Below the pieces are notes generated by a model. That model was not told the DNA's origin. It did no database searches and worked only from the letters and a program-made list of their open reading frames with translations. From Cyanobacteria bacterium SW_9_44_58 (GTDB lineage: Bacteria; Cyanobacteriota; Cyanobacteriia; Cyanobacteriales; Rubidibacteraceae), in assembly GCA_003021905.1 (NCBI GenBank), contig PXPI01000066.1, forward strand, positions 1 through 47,990: a DNA stretch of 47,990 nt, given 5' to 3'. Positions 1 through 8,820 of this stretch are shown here, in pieces. Made by a program: the position numbers and the translations under genes. The first letter of the stretch is position 1. The number at the start of each line of letters is the position of its first letter.

Positions 1-165
1 GTTCAGTCACTTAGTCCGATAATAGGAAGGGCTGATTCATTCAAAAAAGAGCATTCTTTATCGGGGCTGGGAACCCGCCTCGTTAGACGCAGAGCTATCC
101 ACCTCTGACCATCCTGGAAAGGATGATTAAGTGGAAGCGATGAAGCGTCAGAAACCGCAAGCTTA
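1..165 (+). mobile_element. Possible 3' tail of an IS200/IS605-type element (remnant)
   Basis: This stretch has no convincing gene. One frame stays open from base 1 to a TGA at 115-117 and could be the C-terminal end of a TnpB-like protein starting outside the window, but no TnpB domain is visible. Downstream lie a small hairpin (CATCC at 110-114 pairing with GGATG at 121-125) and a purine-rich 'GGAAGCGATGAAGC' segment. Such motifs are common in the structured 3' end of TnpB elements, where the guide-like RNA is made. GCAAGC (157-162) and GCTTGT (175-180) could form a subterminal hairpin. The neighbouring gene fragment at 166-399 is broken here, which fits an insertion. The assignment rests on resemblance only. 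Confidence 0.33.
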
Positions 166-399
166 CTACATGTGGCTTGTGCGTAGTTCATTCGTGCCAG
201 CAGCCACAGGGGCAGTAATACGGAATGCTTCACCATTTCCCATATCAACGCCGGTAGGGGCTGTGCCTTGGGCGGCTTCATCAATGGTGGCAGACTGATC
301 AAACCCATGAATGACAATTTCCCGGTCTTCTAGCGGCGTTAAATTATTAAATTGACGCAGCTGATCGGGTTCGGTGAGATCAAATGTATAGGTAGTTTC
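166..399 (-). pseudogene. Gene fragment of unknown family, truncated at both ends
   Basis: On the minus strand a 77-codon frame with ordinary, protein-like composition (many acidic residues; segments such as EDREIVIHGFDQS and TAPTGVDMGN) runs from 399 to a TAG at 166-168. It has no start codon: a TGA lies immediately upstream in frame, only a few bases after the pepA stop. Its end, at the putative IS boundary, reads into sequence of different character. It therefore looks like an internal or C-terminal piece of a former gene stranded between pepA and a mobile element. I do not recognise the family. Confidence 0.45.
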
Positions 400-404
400 T
401 CAAG

Positions 405-1877
405 TTAACTGCAAACCCAGTTGACTAACGTACGTACCGGGAAGCCAGTGGCACCCGCATTATTAACGCCGCTTTCTTTATCAATCATTGCTGTCCCAGC
501 AATGTCTAAATGTGCCCAAGGGGTTTCGTTAACATACTGCTTCAAGAAAAGCGCGGCGGTAATGGAGCCTGCTTGACGAGGCCCCACGTTTTTCATATCG
601 GCAATTTGGGATTTTAAGCCCTCAAAATACTTTTCTTCTAAGGGCATTTGCCAAATTTTTTCGCCTCCTAACTCAGAAGCCGTTTTTAACTGCTCAGCAA
701 GGAGATCATCGGTACTCCATAAACCGCCGATTTCATCGCCGAGGGCAATAACACAAGCCCCGGTTAAAGTTGCTAGGTCAACAATGGCATCAACGCTTAA
801 TTTTTCCGTAAAGACTAGGGCATCAGCAAGCGTTAAGCGTCCTTCGGCATCAGTATTGTTAACTTCAATGGTTTTGCCATTGGAAGCAGTAAGAATATCC
901 CCTGGATGAAGGGCATGACCGCTAATCATATTTTCTGTAGCGGCGCTGATGAAATGGACTTCCACATCAGGCTTAATTTGAGCAATGGCTTTGGCCGCAC
1001 CAAAGGTAGCGCCAGCACCGCCCATATCCATTTTCATGGTTTCAATGCCGCTTCCTCCGGTTTTCAGGTTGAGTCCGCCTGAATCAAAGGTTATTCCTTT
1101 TCCGACAATCGCCAGTTTCCGGCGCGGGGTTCCTTGTGGCTTGTAGGTGAGATGGATGAATTTGGGAGGAATATCGGAAGCTTGGGCAACTCCTAAATAG
1201 GCTCCCATCCCTAGCTTTTCGCAGTCTTCTTTTTCCAGAATTTCTACTTCTAAGTTATAGTCAGAAGCCAGTTCCTGGGCTAAATTGGCAAGGGTCACTG
1301 AGGTTACCGAATTCGCAGGGGCGCCCACCAGTTCTTTTGCCAAAATCACGCCATCGCAAATTTGTTCGGCTTTGGCAATGGCAGCTTTTTGGTCGCCCAG
1401 TTCCAACAGTTCCACTGTTTCCAGTTTTAGAGGCGTTTCCTCGGGTTCTGACTTAAACCGTCGGTCTTGGTAGAGGGCAAGGGTAACGCCTTCGGCAATT
1501 GCTTGGGCGGTTAGGGCAGGGTTGTTATCGAAAATGGGGAGACTAACGGCAAGGGTTTTACTTCGCTGCGATTTGGCTAGGCGCGCGATCGCGGCTGCGG
1601 CGAGACGCACACTATCCAGTTTAAAATCTTCGGCTTCTCCCAGTCCCACCAACATAATTTTGCGAACGGGAGCATCTCCGGCCACTCGCGTAACGACATT
1701 ATTGCCCGCTTTTCCATCGAACTCGGTTTCAGCAATTAATTCTTTAATCGTGCCAAATAATTGCTCATCCAGTTGCGCTAATTCTCCGGTAACCGTTACC
1801 CCGCCCACAAATAGGCCGACTGCCAGTGTATCGCCAGTCCAAGTTAATGTGGTTTTGTCTGTTGCTTGTATTTTCAT
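405..1877 (-). CDS. pepA: Leucyl aminopeptidase (M17 family)
   Basis: Cytosolic two-metal exopeptidase that removes N-terminal residues, especially leucine, from peptides during protein turnover. The 490-residue length is normal for M17. The C-terminal half carries the metal and active-site signatures [14 protein letters not shown] and [14 protein letters not shown] (around residue 340). The N-terminal half is the usual less conserved M17 N domain. The ATG at 1877 is the natural start. The gene lies 58 bp downstream of a lipoprotein gene on the same strand. Its stop is followed almost at once by gene debris, so the 3' flank has been rearranged, but the coding sequence itself ends normally. 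Confidence 0.96.
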   Translation of the reverse strand: MKIQATDKTTLTWTGDTLAVGLFVGGVTVTGELAQLDEQLFGTIKELIAETEFDGKAGNNVVTRVAGDAPVRKIMLVGLGEAEDFKLDSVRLAAAAIARLAKSQRSKTLAVSLPIFDNNPALTAQAIAEGVTLALYQDRRFKSEPEETPLKLETVELLELGDQKAAIAKAEQICDGVILAKELVGAPANSVTSVTLANLAQELASDYNLEVEILEKEDCEKLGMGAYLGVAQASDIPPKFIHLTYKPQGTPRRKLAIVGKGITFDSGGLNLKTGGSGIETMKMDMGGAGATFGAAKAIAQIKPDVEVHFISAATENMISGHALHPGDILTASNGKTIEVNNTDAEGRLTLADALVFTEKLSVDAIVDLATLTGACVIALGDEIGGLWSTDDLLAEQLKTASELGGEKIWQMPLEEKYFEGLKSQIADMKNVGPRQAGSITAALFLKQYVNETPWAHLDIAGTAMIDKESGVNNAGATGFPVRTLVNWVCS

Positions 1878-1934
1878 ACTACCTTCTTGCTTAATCTATC
1901 TAGAAAGCATAATTTTTTTAGACGCTCTTTTTCC

Positions 1935-2366
1935 TCATTCTAAGCAATATTGATTGATTTTTGTTACTAATTCTTCCTCGGGAGCTGTTGCTTTTTTCAA
2001 TTGTTCCCGAGCTTGTTTTAATTGCCTTTGATCCGTTTTCTCATAAGCCTTAACAAAAGATCGAGTTGCCTGGGCTGTATTTCGATACATATCAATAAAA
2101 TCTTTTTGATACTGTTGCAACTTTGGATCGCTAATCTCTAAACTTGCCATTTCTTGCGCCGCCATTTCCATGGTATCCGCTGCTAGCAAAGCCGCTTCTG
2201 GATCAGTACTTTTTTGCCCATTTGTCAAGTTTCGAGCTTCCTTCACCGTATCATTGGCAAGTTCAATAATTTTTTGACACTGATTCCTTTTTGTGGCGGC
2301 ACAACCGCTACTAATTAAACTGATTGTGACGATTAAGCAAACAACTCGAATCAACGCTTTTGCCAT
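1935..2366 (-). CDS. Small putative lipoprotein, helical
   Basis: A 143-residue protein that begins with a signal peptide ending in the lipobox-like ISSGC, so it is probably lipid-anchored at the cysteine. The mature part is charged and helical (repeated Gln, Glu, Lys and Ala) with two further cysteines, one near the new N-terminus and one in the final NQYCLE. I place the start at the ATG at 2366 (MAKALIRVV), which is preceded by GAGAAG. A slightly longer reading uses an upstream codon. No enzyme motif is seen and the family is not recognised. It diverges from bciB and precedes pepA. Confidence 0.7.
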   Translation of the reverse strand: MAKALIRVVCLIVTISLISSGCAATKRNQCQKIIELANDTVKEARNLTNGQKSTDPEAALLAADTMEMAAQEMASLEISDPKLQQYQKDFIDMYRNTAQATRSFVKAYEKTDQRQLKQAREQLKKATAPEEELVTKINQYCLE

Positions 2367-2510
2367 GAGACTTCTCAATTCATTTTGAAAAAATTTATCT
2401 GATCAATCAACAATTATCAATTATCAATAATAACCGACTGATCTAGCTTCTTAAACCGACTGTGAATTATCCTAATAATAGTCGTCTTAAAAATTACTGA
2501 TAAAATTCGA

Positions 2511-3707
2511 ATGAGTGCTGTTTCTTCCCATCATAAGGCGAAAGGGCTAGCCCCAGGTCGTCCCCGTCCCGCAAAAGCCCTTTGCAGTGAGTGTGGGTTA
2601 TGCGATACTTACTATATCCACTATGTGAAAGAAGCTTGTGCTTTCCTCAATGAGCAAATCGCAGCGCTAGAAGCTGAAGCTCATGGCCAAAGCCGAGACT
2701 TAAGTTCCGAAGATGACCTCTATTTCGGAGTTCATCAAGACATGATGGCGGCTCGCAAAAAAGCGCCCATTGAAGGCGCCCAGTGGACCGGAATTGTAAG
2801 CGCGATCGCGTGTGAAATGCTCAACCAGGGCAAAGTGGAAGGGGTAGTCTGTGTTCAAAACAGTCCCGAGGATCGCTTTCAACCTGAACCGATCATAGCG
2901 CGTACCCCCGAAGAAGTGTTAGCCGCCCGCGTCAATAAGCCCACTCTCTCCCCCAATCTCTCCATCTTAGAAGAAGTGGAACAATCCGGCTTCAAACGTC
3001 TCCTTGTGATTGGCGTTGGCTGTCAAATTCAAGCCCTGCGGGCGGTTCAAGATAAAATCGGTTTAGAAAAACTCTACGTTTTAGGAACCCCCTGCGTCGA
3101 TAATGTCACCCGGGAAGGGCTGCAGAAGTTTCTAGAAACTACCAGCAAGTCTCCCGAAACGGTGGTCAGTTATGAATTTATGCAAGACTTTCGGGTTCAC
3201 TTTAAACATGAAGACGGCAGCATTGAGAAAGTGCCCTTTTTTGGACTCAACACCAAAGAACTCAAGGATGTGTTTGCTCCCTCCTGCATGAGCTGCTTTG
3301 ACTATGTGAATTCTTTAGCTGATCTAGTGGTAGGTTACATGGGAGCGCCCTTTAGCTATCAATGGCTAGTGGTTCGCAACGATACCGGCCAAGAAATGTT
3401 AGACCTGGTGCAAGATCAACTGGAAACCCAGCCAGTGAGTTCCCAAGGCGACCGCAAAAATGCTGTGCAAAAAAGCATTCCCGCTTATGATAAAGGAGTG
3501 ACCCTTCCCATGTGGGCAGCCAGACTCATGGGCGTTGTTATTGAAAAAATCGGTCCGAAAGGCTTAGAATATGCCCGCTTCTCCATTGACTCTCACTTTA
3601 CCCGCAATTACCTGTATGTGAAGCGCAACTATCCGGAAAAATTGGACGATCATGTTCCCGAGTTTGCCAAACGAATTGTGGAACAATACGAACTGCCAAA
3701 AGAGTGA
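2511..3707 (+). CDS. bciB: Ferredoxin-dependent 3,8-divinyl chlorophyllide 8-vinyl reductase (BciB-type)
   Basis: Member of the F420-hydrogenase beta-subunit (FrhB) family. In cyanobacteria this type reduces the 8-vinyl group of divinyl chlorophyllide, using reduced ferredoxin, FAD and Fe-S clusters. The 398-residue protein opens with CSECGLC (Cys25, 28, 31), followed by the FrhB N-domain. The C-domain has GVGCQIQ (Cys171), GTPCVDN (Cys195) and PSCMSC (Cys259, 262), a cysteine set fitting two [4Fe-4S] clusters. The ATG at 2511 has no strong ribosome-binding site. The related plant 7-hydroxymethyl-chlorophyll reductase is the main alternative by homology, but cyanobacterial members are generally BciB. 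Confidence 0.88.
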   Translation: MSAVSSHHKAKGLAPGRPRPAKALCSECGLCDTYYIHYVKEACAFLNEQIAALEAEAHGQSRDLSSEDDLYFGVHQDMMAARKKAPIEGAQWTGIVSAIACEMLNQGKVEGVVCVQNSPEDRFQPEPIIARTPEEVLAARVNKPTLSPNLSILEEVEQSGFKRLLVIGVGCQIQALRAVQDKIGLEKLYVLGTPCVDNVTREGLQKFLETTSKSPETVVSYEFMQDFRVHFKHEDGSIEKVPFFGLNTKELKDVFAPSCMSCFDYVNSLADLVVGYMGAPFSYQWLVVRNDTGQEMLDLVQDQLETQPVSSQGDRKNAVQKSIPAYDKGVTLPMWAARLMGVVIEKIGPKGLEYARFSIDSHFTRNYLYVKRNYPEKLDDHVPEFAKRIVEQYELPKE

Positions 3708-3751
3708 AAAGATACACTAGAAACAAGTAAGCCCCAATAGGAGAATTGATT

Positions 3752-4072
3752 ATGAATGTTTTTGGCATTGGTTTACCAGAAATGGCTCTGATTTTAGTCA
3801 TTGCATTGCTTGTATTTGGCCCGAAAAAGTTGCCGGAAATTGGGAGCAGTCTTGGCAAAGCAATTCGAGGATTTCAAGATGCATCTCGGGAATTTGAAAA
3901 TGAATTCAAACGAGAAACCAGCAAGGCAGAAAATGCAGACAATAAAGACTCTGCTGTAAAAATGAATGCGCAACTCGAACCCAGTTCCTCGGAAGCAGAA
4001 ACGGTATCTGATGCCCAAGCCGCTGAGGAAACAACTGCCGCTCAAAATGAACAATCGAAAGTAAACAGTTAA
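3752..4072 (+). CDS. tatA: Twin-arginine translocase subunit TatA/E
   Basis: Small pore-forming subunit of the Tat pathway, which exports folded proteins across thylakoid and plasma membranes. The 106-residue protein has the canonical layout. A short N-terminal membrane helix (MNVFGIGLPEMALILVIAL) is followed by the FGPKKLPEIG hinge, then an amphipathic helix (SSLGKAIRGFQDASREF) and an acidic, disordered tail. The start is the ATG at 3752, with GGAGA just upstream; an in-frame TTG two codons earlier is less likely. It follows bciB by 44 bp and precedes a membrane J-protein. Confidence 0.92.
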   Translation: MNVFGIGLPEMALILVIALLVFGPKKLPEIGSSLGKAIRGFQDASREFENEFKRETSKAENADNKDSAVKMNAQLEPSSSEAETVSDAQAAEETTAAQNEQSKVNS

Positions 4073-4166
4073 GGGAATCCCTTGTTTGCCGAAACAAACA
4101 GGATAGATTAACCGCATTGATCAACGGATTGATGATATTTGATCAGTCACATTCAAGGAGAGAAGC

Positions 4167-4766
4167 ATGAGTGAGCAAAATCCTTATGAACAACTTGGCG
4201 TAACTGAAGACGCCTCTTTTGAAGAAATTCAAGAAGCCAAAACCCGATTAACCAAAGAATATGAAAATGATCAGCGACGTAAGGAAGCAGTAGAGGAGGC
4301 ATATGATGCCGTCATTATGGATAGGCTGCGCCTTCGTCAAGAAGGGAAAATTAAGGTGCCGGAGCGGATTCGTTTCCCGGAACGCTCTAAACCCCCTAAA
4401 CCCAATCCTCAACAGATTAATCAAGCCAGTTCCCCAGCTTGGCTGCAACGACTCCTTGATACGCCCTCTCGCAATGATTTATTAATTTCCTCTGGCTTAT
4501 TTGTTCTGTTTGTCGCAATTACTTTATTCTACAGCAGCAGTGCCTCACTAATTTTGGCATTAGGATTTGCCGCCACTGCTTATTTGCTGAACCGCAAGGA
4601 AAATCGTTTAGGCCGCGCGCTACTGATTAGTTTAGCAAGTTTGCTGATTGGGGTGGGGTTAGGGGCATTACTCGCTCCTATTGTTGCCTCCGGTATGCCC
4701 AGTGAGCAATTTACTGCCTTAAGCAGTCTATTTCTGTTTTGGTTAGCCAGCAGCTTTTTGCGATAA
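4167..4766 (+). CDS. CPP1-like membrane protein with a degenerate J domain
   Basis: A 199-residue protein resembling the chloroplast/cyanobacterial CPP1 family, whose plant member stabilises protochlorophyllide oxidoreductase. Residues 1-65 form a J-like helical domain (NPYEQLGVTEDASFEEIQ), but the HPD tripeptide needed to stimulate Hsp70 is absent, as is usual in this family. A basic proline-rich linker follows, then four hydrophobic segments from about residue 97 to the end. The ATG at 4167 is backed by AAGGAGAG. Its position near bciB is consistent with a role in chlorophyll synthesis, but that link is inference. Confidence 0.82.
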   Translation: MSEQNPYEQLGVTEDASFEEIQEAKTRLTKEYENDQRRKEAVEEAYDAVIMDRLRLRQEGKIKVPERIRFPERSKPPKPNPQQINQASSPAWLQRLLDTPSRNDLLISSGLFVLFVAITLFYSSSASLILALGFAATAYLLNRKENRLGRALLISLASLLIGVGLGALLAPIVASGMPSEQFTALSSLFLFWLASSFLR

Positions 4767-4824
4767 AGTTGGGTTTCCCAATCCTGTTAAAATGCTCACG
4801 AGTCGTTAAAGGAAAAAAACAGCA

Positions 4825-5655
4825 ATGACAGAGGAAGAATCGGTAATTCCAGTGGTCGTTAATGGCGCCGCTGGCAAAATGGGGCGCGAAGTCATCAAAG
4901 CCGTTTCCCAAGCCGAAGGGATGATGTTAGTGGGAGCTGTGGATCAAAATCCTGCTTATATTGGTCAAGATGTAGGAGAAGTTGCCGGTTGCGGTCCTCT
5001 AGAAGTTCCTTTGCTGAATGAATTGCAAGGAACGCTGGTGATGGCAACTCAGTATCCGACTCAAGGGGTAATGGTTGATTTTACTCATCCTGATAGTGTG
5101 TATGAAAACACTAGAACCGCGATCGCGTATGGGATACGTCCGGTCGTGGGAACCACGGGATTAACGGAAAAACAACTGTCGGATTTAACCGATTTTGCCG
5201 AAAAAGCAACCACAGGGGCATTAATTGTCCCTAATTTTTCCATTGGCATTGTGCTGCAACAACAAGCTGCTATTCAAGCCTCAAAATACTTTGATCATGT
5301 GGAAATTATCGAACTCCACCATAACCAAAAAGCGGATGCGCCAAGCGGAACTGCCATTAAAACAGCACAAATGCTAGGCGGCAAAGAAAACTCCTATAAT
5401 CCCCCCCAAGTGAAGGAACAAGAAACATTAGCCGGGGCTCGGGGAGCATTAGCCAATGATAATATTCATTTGCACAGTGTTCGCTTACCGGGATTGATTG
5501 CGCATCAACAAGTAATTTTTGGGGGCCAAGGGCAAACCTATACGCTTCGCCATGATACCACTGATCGCGCTGCTTATATGCCTGGTGTCATCCTTGCGAT
5601 TCGTCAAGTAACGCAATTAAAATCTTTGGTATACGGATTAGAAAATATTTTGTAA
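4825..5655 (+). CDS. dapB: 4-hydroxy-tetrahydrodipicolinate reductase
   Basis: Reduces hydroxy-tetrahydrodipicolinate with NAD(P)H in the diaminopimelate/lysine pathway. The N-terminus has the Rossmann loop [10 protein letters not shown], and the catalytic and substrate region [15 protein letters not shown] lies near residue 170. A length of 276 residues is typical. The ATG start is preceded by AAAGGAAA. The pathway's last enzyme, lysA, is also in this window but 21 kb away, so the genes are not clustered. A HIP1-bearing GC-rich palindrome follows the stop. Confidence 0.96.
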   Translation: MTEEESVIPVVVNGAAGKMGREVIKAVSQAEGMMLVGAVDQNPAYIGQDVGEVAGCGPLEVPLLNELQGTLVMATQYPTQGVMVDFTHPDSVYENTRTAIAYGIRPVVGTTGLTEKQLSDLTDFAEKATTGALIVPNFSIGIVLQQQAAIQASKYFDHVEIIELHHNQKADAPSGTAIKTAQMLGGKENSYNPPQVKEQETLAGARGALANDNIHLHSVRLPGLIAHQQVIFGGQGQTYTLRHDTTDRAAYMPGVILAIRQVTQLKSLVYGLENIL

Positions 5656-5755
5656 ACCAAACGCGCGATCGCGTTTTCTGGCAAATTCCCCATTCCCTCC
5701 TCTCCCTCTTTCTTTATCACGGGAAATTTGTAAAAACTCATGGCAAGAGGAAATT

Positions 5756-6854
5756 ATGACTGTCTCCAATCGCCCCCAATCCATTGAATCCGATGTCGAT
5801 CAAATGATCAATAGCTTGTTTCAAGAAATTGATCAAATGCTAGAACAAGGCAACCATTTTCAAAGCGACACAGAAAAGAACAAGCAAAATGTTGCGCTAG
5901 ACAAAACTGAAACATCTGATGCCAAAGCTGCCAAAAGTTGGGGGCACATTTTTGCGGAAAGGCGTCCTAATCAATCTTCCCATCCCTTATTGAAACCAGC
6001 CTCCGAAGAGTTTGTGTCTTTTCCCGATTTTGTGGACGAGGATTATTGTTATCAAAGGGAATCTGAGCAACTGCCACTATGGATACGCCACCTGGATAAA
6101 ATTGTTTTTTCTTCTTCCTGTTCCTTATTTTTAGGCATTTTATTTTTCTTACAAAAAGAAGAGCAATGGGCTGAATTTAGTGTAACTCAACTATCAAATC
6201 AAATTACCCTTTCCAAAATTTCAAATCAACCTGCCATTGATACTGATCAAAAATTTTTAAGCTACATGGAACGGGCGTTAGCTGAAATTAATCAAGAGAA
6301 AAAGCAAGCTCAGCAACAGGAAGCCAAAAAAAGAACCGATTCAGCCAGTTCAACCGGTTCAACCCAGGCAATCTCCTCAGCGCAATCAATCAACTGTTGT
6401 TTCTTCTCTTCCTGCACTTGCTCCTCCTCCCCCTTTCACCCCCCAGCAATCGCGTTCTACACCAACTCAATCATCAGCCAAGACTGCACCTTCGCCGCCG
6501 GCAAACAATGTTGCGAAGGCAAACTCCTCAGCAAGCTCTAAAGAGAAAAAGAATCCCGCTTCTTCCTCCTCAACAAAAGAACAAGCAAAGAATGTTTCTC
6601 CTACCCCTGAAGAAAATACAACCGCAGAAACAACGCCGCAACTTCCAGATTATACGTTGGTTGGCTTATTAGAATTAGAAGAGCACTCGGCTGCGTTGCT
6701 AAAAACAGAGGGCACAACACAACGCGTTATGTTGGGGGAAACAATTCCGGGAAGCAACTGGAAATTAATTTCAATTGCCAACCAGAAAGCGACATTTGAA
6801 CAAAACAGTCAGCAAAAATCAATGTCGGTTGGTCAGACAACATTAGCCAAATAA
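5756..6854 (+). CDS. Single-pass membrane protein with PilP/GspC-like C-terminal domain; frameshifted in this sequence
   Basis: The gene starts at an ATG behind AAGAGGAAA. The first frame gives a soluble N-terminal segment, one membrane helix (about residues 118-136) and a Gln/Lys helix. At a run of seven A (6326-6332) the sensible reading moves to the +1 frame. After the shift it gives a Pro/Gln/Ser-rich linker (EPIQPVQPVQPRQ) and a compact C-terminal domain (DYTLVGLLELEEHSAALL, then QRVMLGETIPGSNWKLISI) ending at 6854. Without the shift the frame stops at 6541 after a low-complexity Cys/Ser stretch. Removing one A gives about 365 residues. The C-terminal domain resembles the periplasmic homology region of PilP or GspC; this is pattern recognition, not a search result. 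The next gene follows after 12 bp. Confidence 0.68.
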
Positions 6855-6866
6855 GGAGTATGAGCA

Positions 6867-7436
6867 GTGGGTTTATTAGATGATTTGACACAGTTTTTGG
6901 AAACCCGTTTAGACGAGTTTTTAAAGAAAAATCCTCACTTAGAATTACAAGCATTAGAAGAACAATTGCGAGAACAAGAAAAAGATACGATTCGTTTAAT
7001 TCTCAATTTACAAAAACAAGAGAAAAAATTGGAAAACGAAATCCTTTCCTTAGCAAAAGATATTAAATTATGGCATGAAAGAATTGATAAAGCCAGAGCC
7101 GCCAATCGAGAAGACTTAGCCCAAGCTGCGCAAGAAAAAGAAGCCAGTCTCTTGCGTTTAGGGAATCAACGCTGGGGACAAATGAAAGGCGTAAAAGAGC
7201 AAATTCGACAAGCTAGAGAATTAGTGGAACAAATCAGAGAACGCCAAAAACAAGTCAAAGCGAAAGCACAACAAGCGCAAGCCCAACAAAGCAATTCTGG
7301 GGTTACCAGCAGTTGGAATACAACACAAACCGATTATTCCAGCTATAATCGCGCTTTTGATCCCCTAGAAGAAGAATTCCGCAACTGGGAAGTGGAACAA
7401 GAATTAGGAGAAATGAAACAAAAACAAAGAAATTAG
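6867..7436 (+). CDS. TIGR04376-type cyanobacterial coiled-coil protein
   Basis: A 189-residue, highly charged helical protein. The N-terminus (GLLDDLTQFLETRLDEFLKK, then NPHLELQALEEQLREQE) matches my memory of a cyanobacteria-specific family of unknown function (TIGR04376). Residues 30-140 should form a long coiled coil, and the tail is rich in Ser/Thr/Gln. The start is a GTG at 6867 behind AAGGAG. An overlapping ATG seven bases upstream is in another frame and is not used. It sits 12 bp after the PilP/GspC-like gene, so the two are probably co-transcribed and may work together at the envelope. No catalytic motif is visible. Confidence 0.78.
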   Translation: MGLLDDLTQFLETRLDEFLKKNPHLELQALEEQLREQEKDTIRLILNLQKQEKKLENEILSLAKDIKLWHERIDKARAANREDLAQAAQEKEASLLRLGNQRWGQMKGVKEQIRQARELVEQIRERQKQVKAKAQQAQAQQSNSGVTSSWNTTQTDYSSYNRAFDPLEEEFRNWEVEQELGEMKQKQRN

Positions 7437-7666
7437 TTTTGGGAAAACGGGGGGAATTGCTTATTTTGCAAGTCTGAAGCGTTTTGAGACAGGTTGAACC
7501 GAAAACAGTGAGAAGCAATTGAGTAAAAATTCAAATTCGACGCGATCGCGAGGCTAATTCCTCCTACTACACATAAAGGAAACGGCAGCGTCAATTGTTG
7601 CAACCATTCCCATAATTCCACCATGACAAACAAAATGCCAAAGCAAACTAGCCAAAAGCGCAGCAT
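7433..7666 (-). CDS. Small membrane protein, probably conserved in cyanobacteria
   Basis: A 77-residue protein with two hydrophobic stretches (LRFWLVCFGILFVMVELWEW and PLCVVGGISLAIASN). The ATG at 7666 is preceded by GGGAGA at good spacing, which separates it from chance ORFs. The first 45 residues resemble small cyanobacterial membrane proteins that usually end soon after an AIASN-type motif. Here the frame continues about 30 more residues of ordinary charged sequence, so the C-terminus may be extended. It overlaps the end of the convergent coiled-coil gene by four bases. Confidence 0.55.
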   Translation of the reverse strand: MLRFWLVCFGILFVMVELWEWLQQLTLPFPLCVVGGISLAIASNLNFYSIASHCFRFNLSQNASDLQNKQFPPFSQN

Positions 7667-7755
7667 AATTATTCTCCCGTAGAAGCGAGAATCGCTCCCT
7701 CTCGCAAAGTGGGGTCAATCACCCATGATTTAGTTGTAACATGATTCAACAAATA

Positions 7756-7783
7756 GCGGGAGAGTAGGAACGGTCTCCCCCGC
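7756..7783 (-). terminator. Hairpin downstream of prk, candidate terminator
   Basis: GCGGGAGA (7756-7763) can pair with TCTCCCCCGC (7774-7783), leaving a small bulge. Read from the prk strand it is followed by TATTTGTTG, a weak U-rich tail. It lies 36 bp beyond the prk stop. Confidence 0.45.
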
Positions 7784-7818
7784 AAAGGGTTTTTAAGAAG
7801 CTATTCCCGGACGCTTCA

Positions 7819-8820
7819 CTATACCGCAGCAGCGGCCTTGGCTTCTTCTTTGGTTAACAATTCGTAGGCTTCTCGCATCTTCAAGCCAACTAAGACCTGG
7901 AAGAGTCCAGTTCCATCATTGGCTCCCGGCGCATCGGGATGCTTCAACAGCAACTCGGTCATTTCCCCATAGAACTTAGTTGCTGTATTGCTCAGATGAT
8001 TTTCAATATAAATCATTTCTTCTAAGTTATCAAAGCGGCCATCTACCTCTAAAACAGAGACATCATGGTTGTAGTAGGTATCTGGACCATAGAACAGCTT
8101 AATGCCAGGATAAGCACAAGTTAACTTGCGGCCGCAGGGGCGCCAGTCAATGGTGGAGCCTTCATCGAATAGGTAAACCGTATTGAAGCCTTCAATGCCT
8201 TCTTTCTGAATTAAACGCACCCGCAGATATTTGCTTTCTTTATCTTCAATCAGTTCGGTGGGAAGAACTTGAATCACCACATCCGCAAATTCTTTTTGCG
8301 GTTCAATATAGGCAGTGAAATCAGGTTTTCTAGCATTAATCGATGCAAGCACATCTTCATAAGTATGACCGCGTTCGGCCATATCCCGCTTAATTTTCCA
8401 GTTAATTTTTACCTCATCGCTAATATCAAGATAAACACTGAAATCTAATAAGTTCCGCACCCGTTCATCATAGAGCGGATGCAGCCCTTCTAGTACCACT
8501 ACCTTATTCGGTTCAATCCGTTCTGGGGGATCAATTTCTCCCGTTTCGTGATTATAAATCGGTTTATCAATGGCTTGACCATTTTTGATGGCTTTCGCCT
8601 GCTCATACATCAGGTCGAAATTATTGGCTTTTGGATTTAGTGCTGTTACACCTGCTTCTTTTCTTCCTTTGCGGTCAAGGCTATGATAGTCATCTAAACA
8701 GATGACCGTCATAAATTGTTCACCGAATAAATCTTTGAGGCGACGTAGAAAAGTGGATTTGCCACAACCAGAATCTCCAGCAACACCGATTAAAACGACA
8801 CGATTAGATTCTGTATTCAT
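7819..8820 (-). CDS. prk: Phosphoribulokinase
   Basis: Calvin-cycle kinase that makes ribulose-1,5-bisphosphate from ribulose-5-phosphate and ATP. The P-loop GDSGCGKST occupies residues 15-23. Cys19 and Cys41 form the redox-regulated N-terminal pair, and Cys229 and Cys235 (in WRPCGRKLTCAYPG) form the C-terminal pair, the arrangement known for light/CP12 control of cyanobacterial PRK. The 333-residue length is typical. The ATG at 8820 has GGGAGA four bases upstream. The gene diverges from the thioredoxin gene across 462 bp; thioredoxin is the class of protein that reduces these cysteines. Confidence 0.98.
   Translation of the reverse strand: MNTESNRVVLIGVAGDSGCGKSTFLRRLKDLFGEQFMTVICLDDYHSLDRKGRKEAGVTALNPKANNFDLMYEQAKAIKNGQAIDKPIYNHETGEIDPPERIEPNKVVVLEGLHPLYDERVRNLLDFSVYLDISDEVKINWKIKRDMAERGHTYEDVLASINARKPDFTAYIEPQKEFADVVIQVLPTELIEDKESKYLRVRLIQKEGIEGFNTVYLFDEGSTIDWRPCGRKLTCAYPGIKLFYGPDTYYNHDVSVLEVDGRFDNLEEMIYIENHLSNTATKFYGEMTELLLKHPDAPGANDGTGLFQVLVGLKMREAYELLTKEEAKAAAAV

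Noticed and set aside
3-317. 104-residue minus-strand open frame at the left end
   Set aside because: It runs through the putative IS tail and out of frame with the real gene remnant, and has no family-like features.
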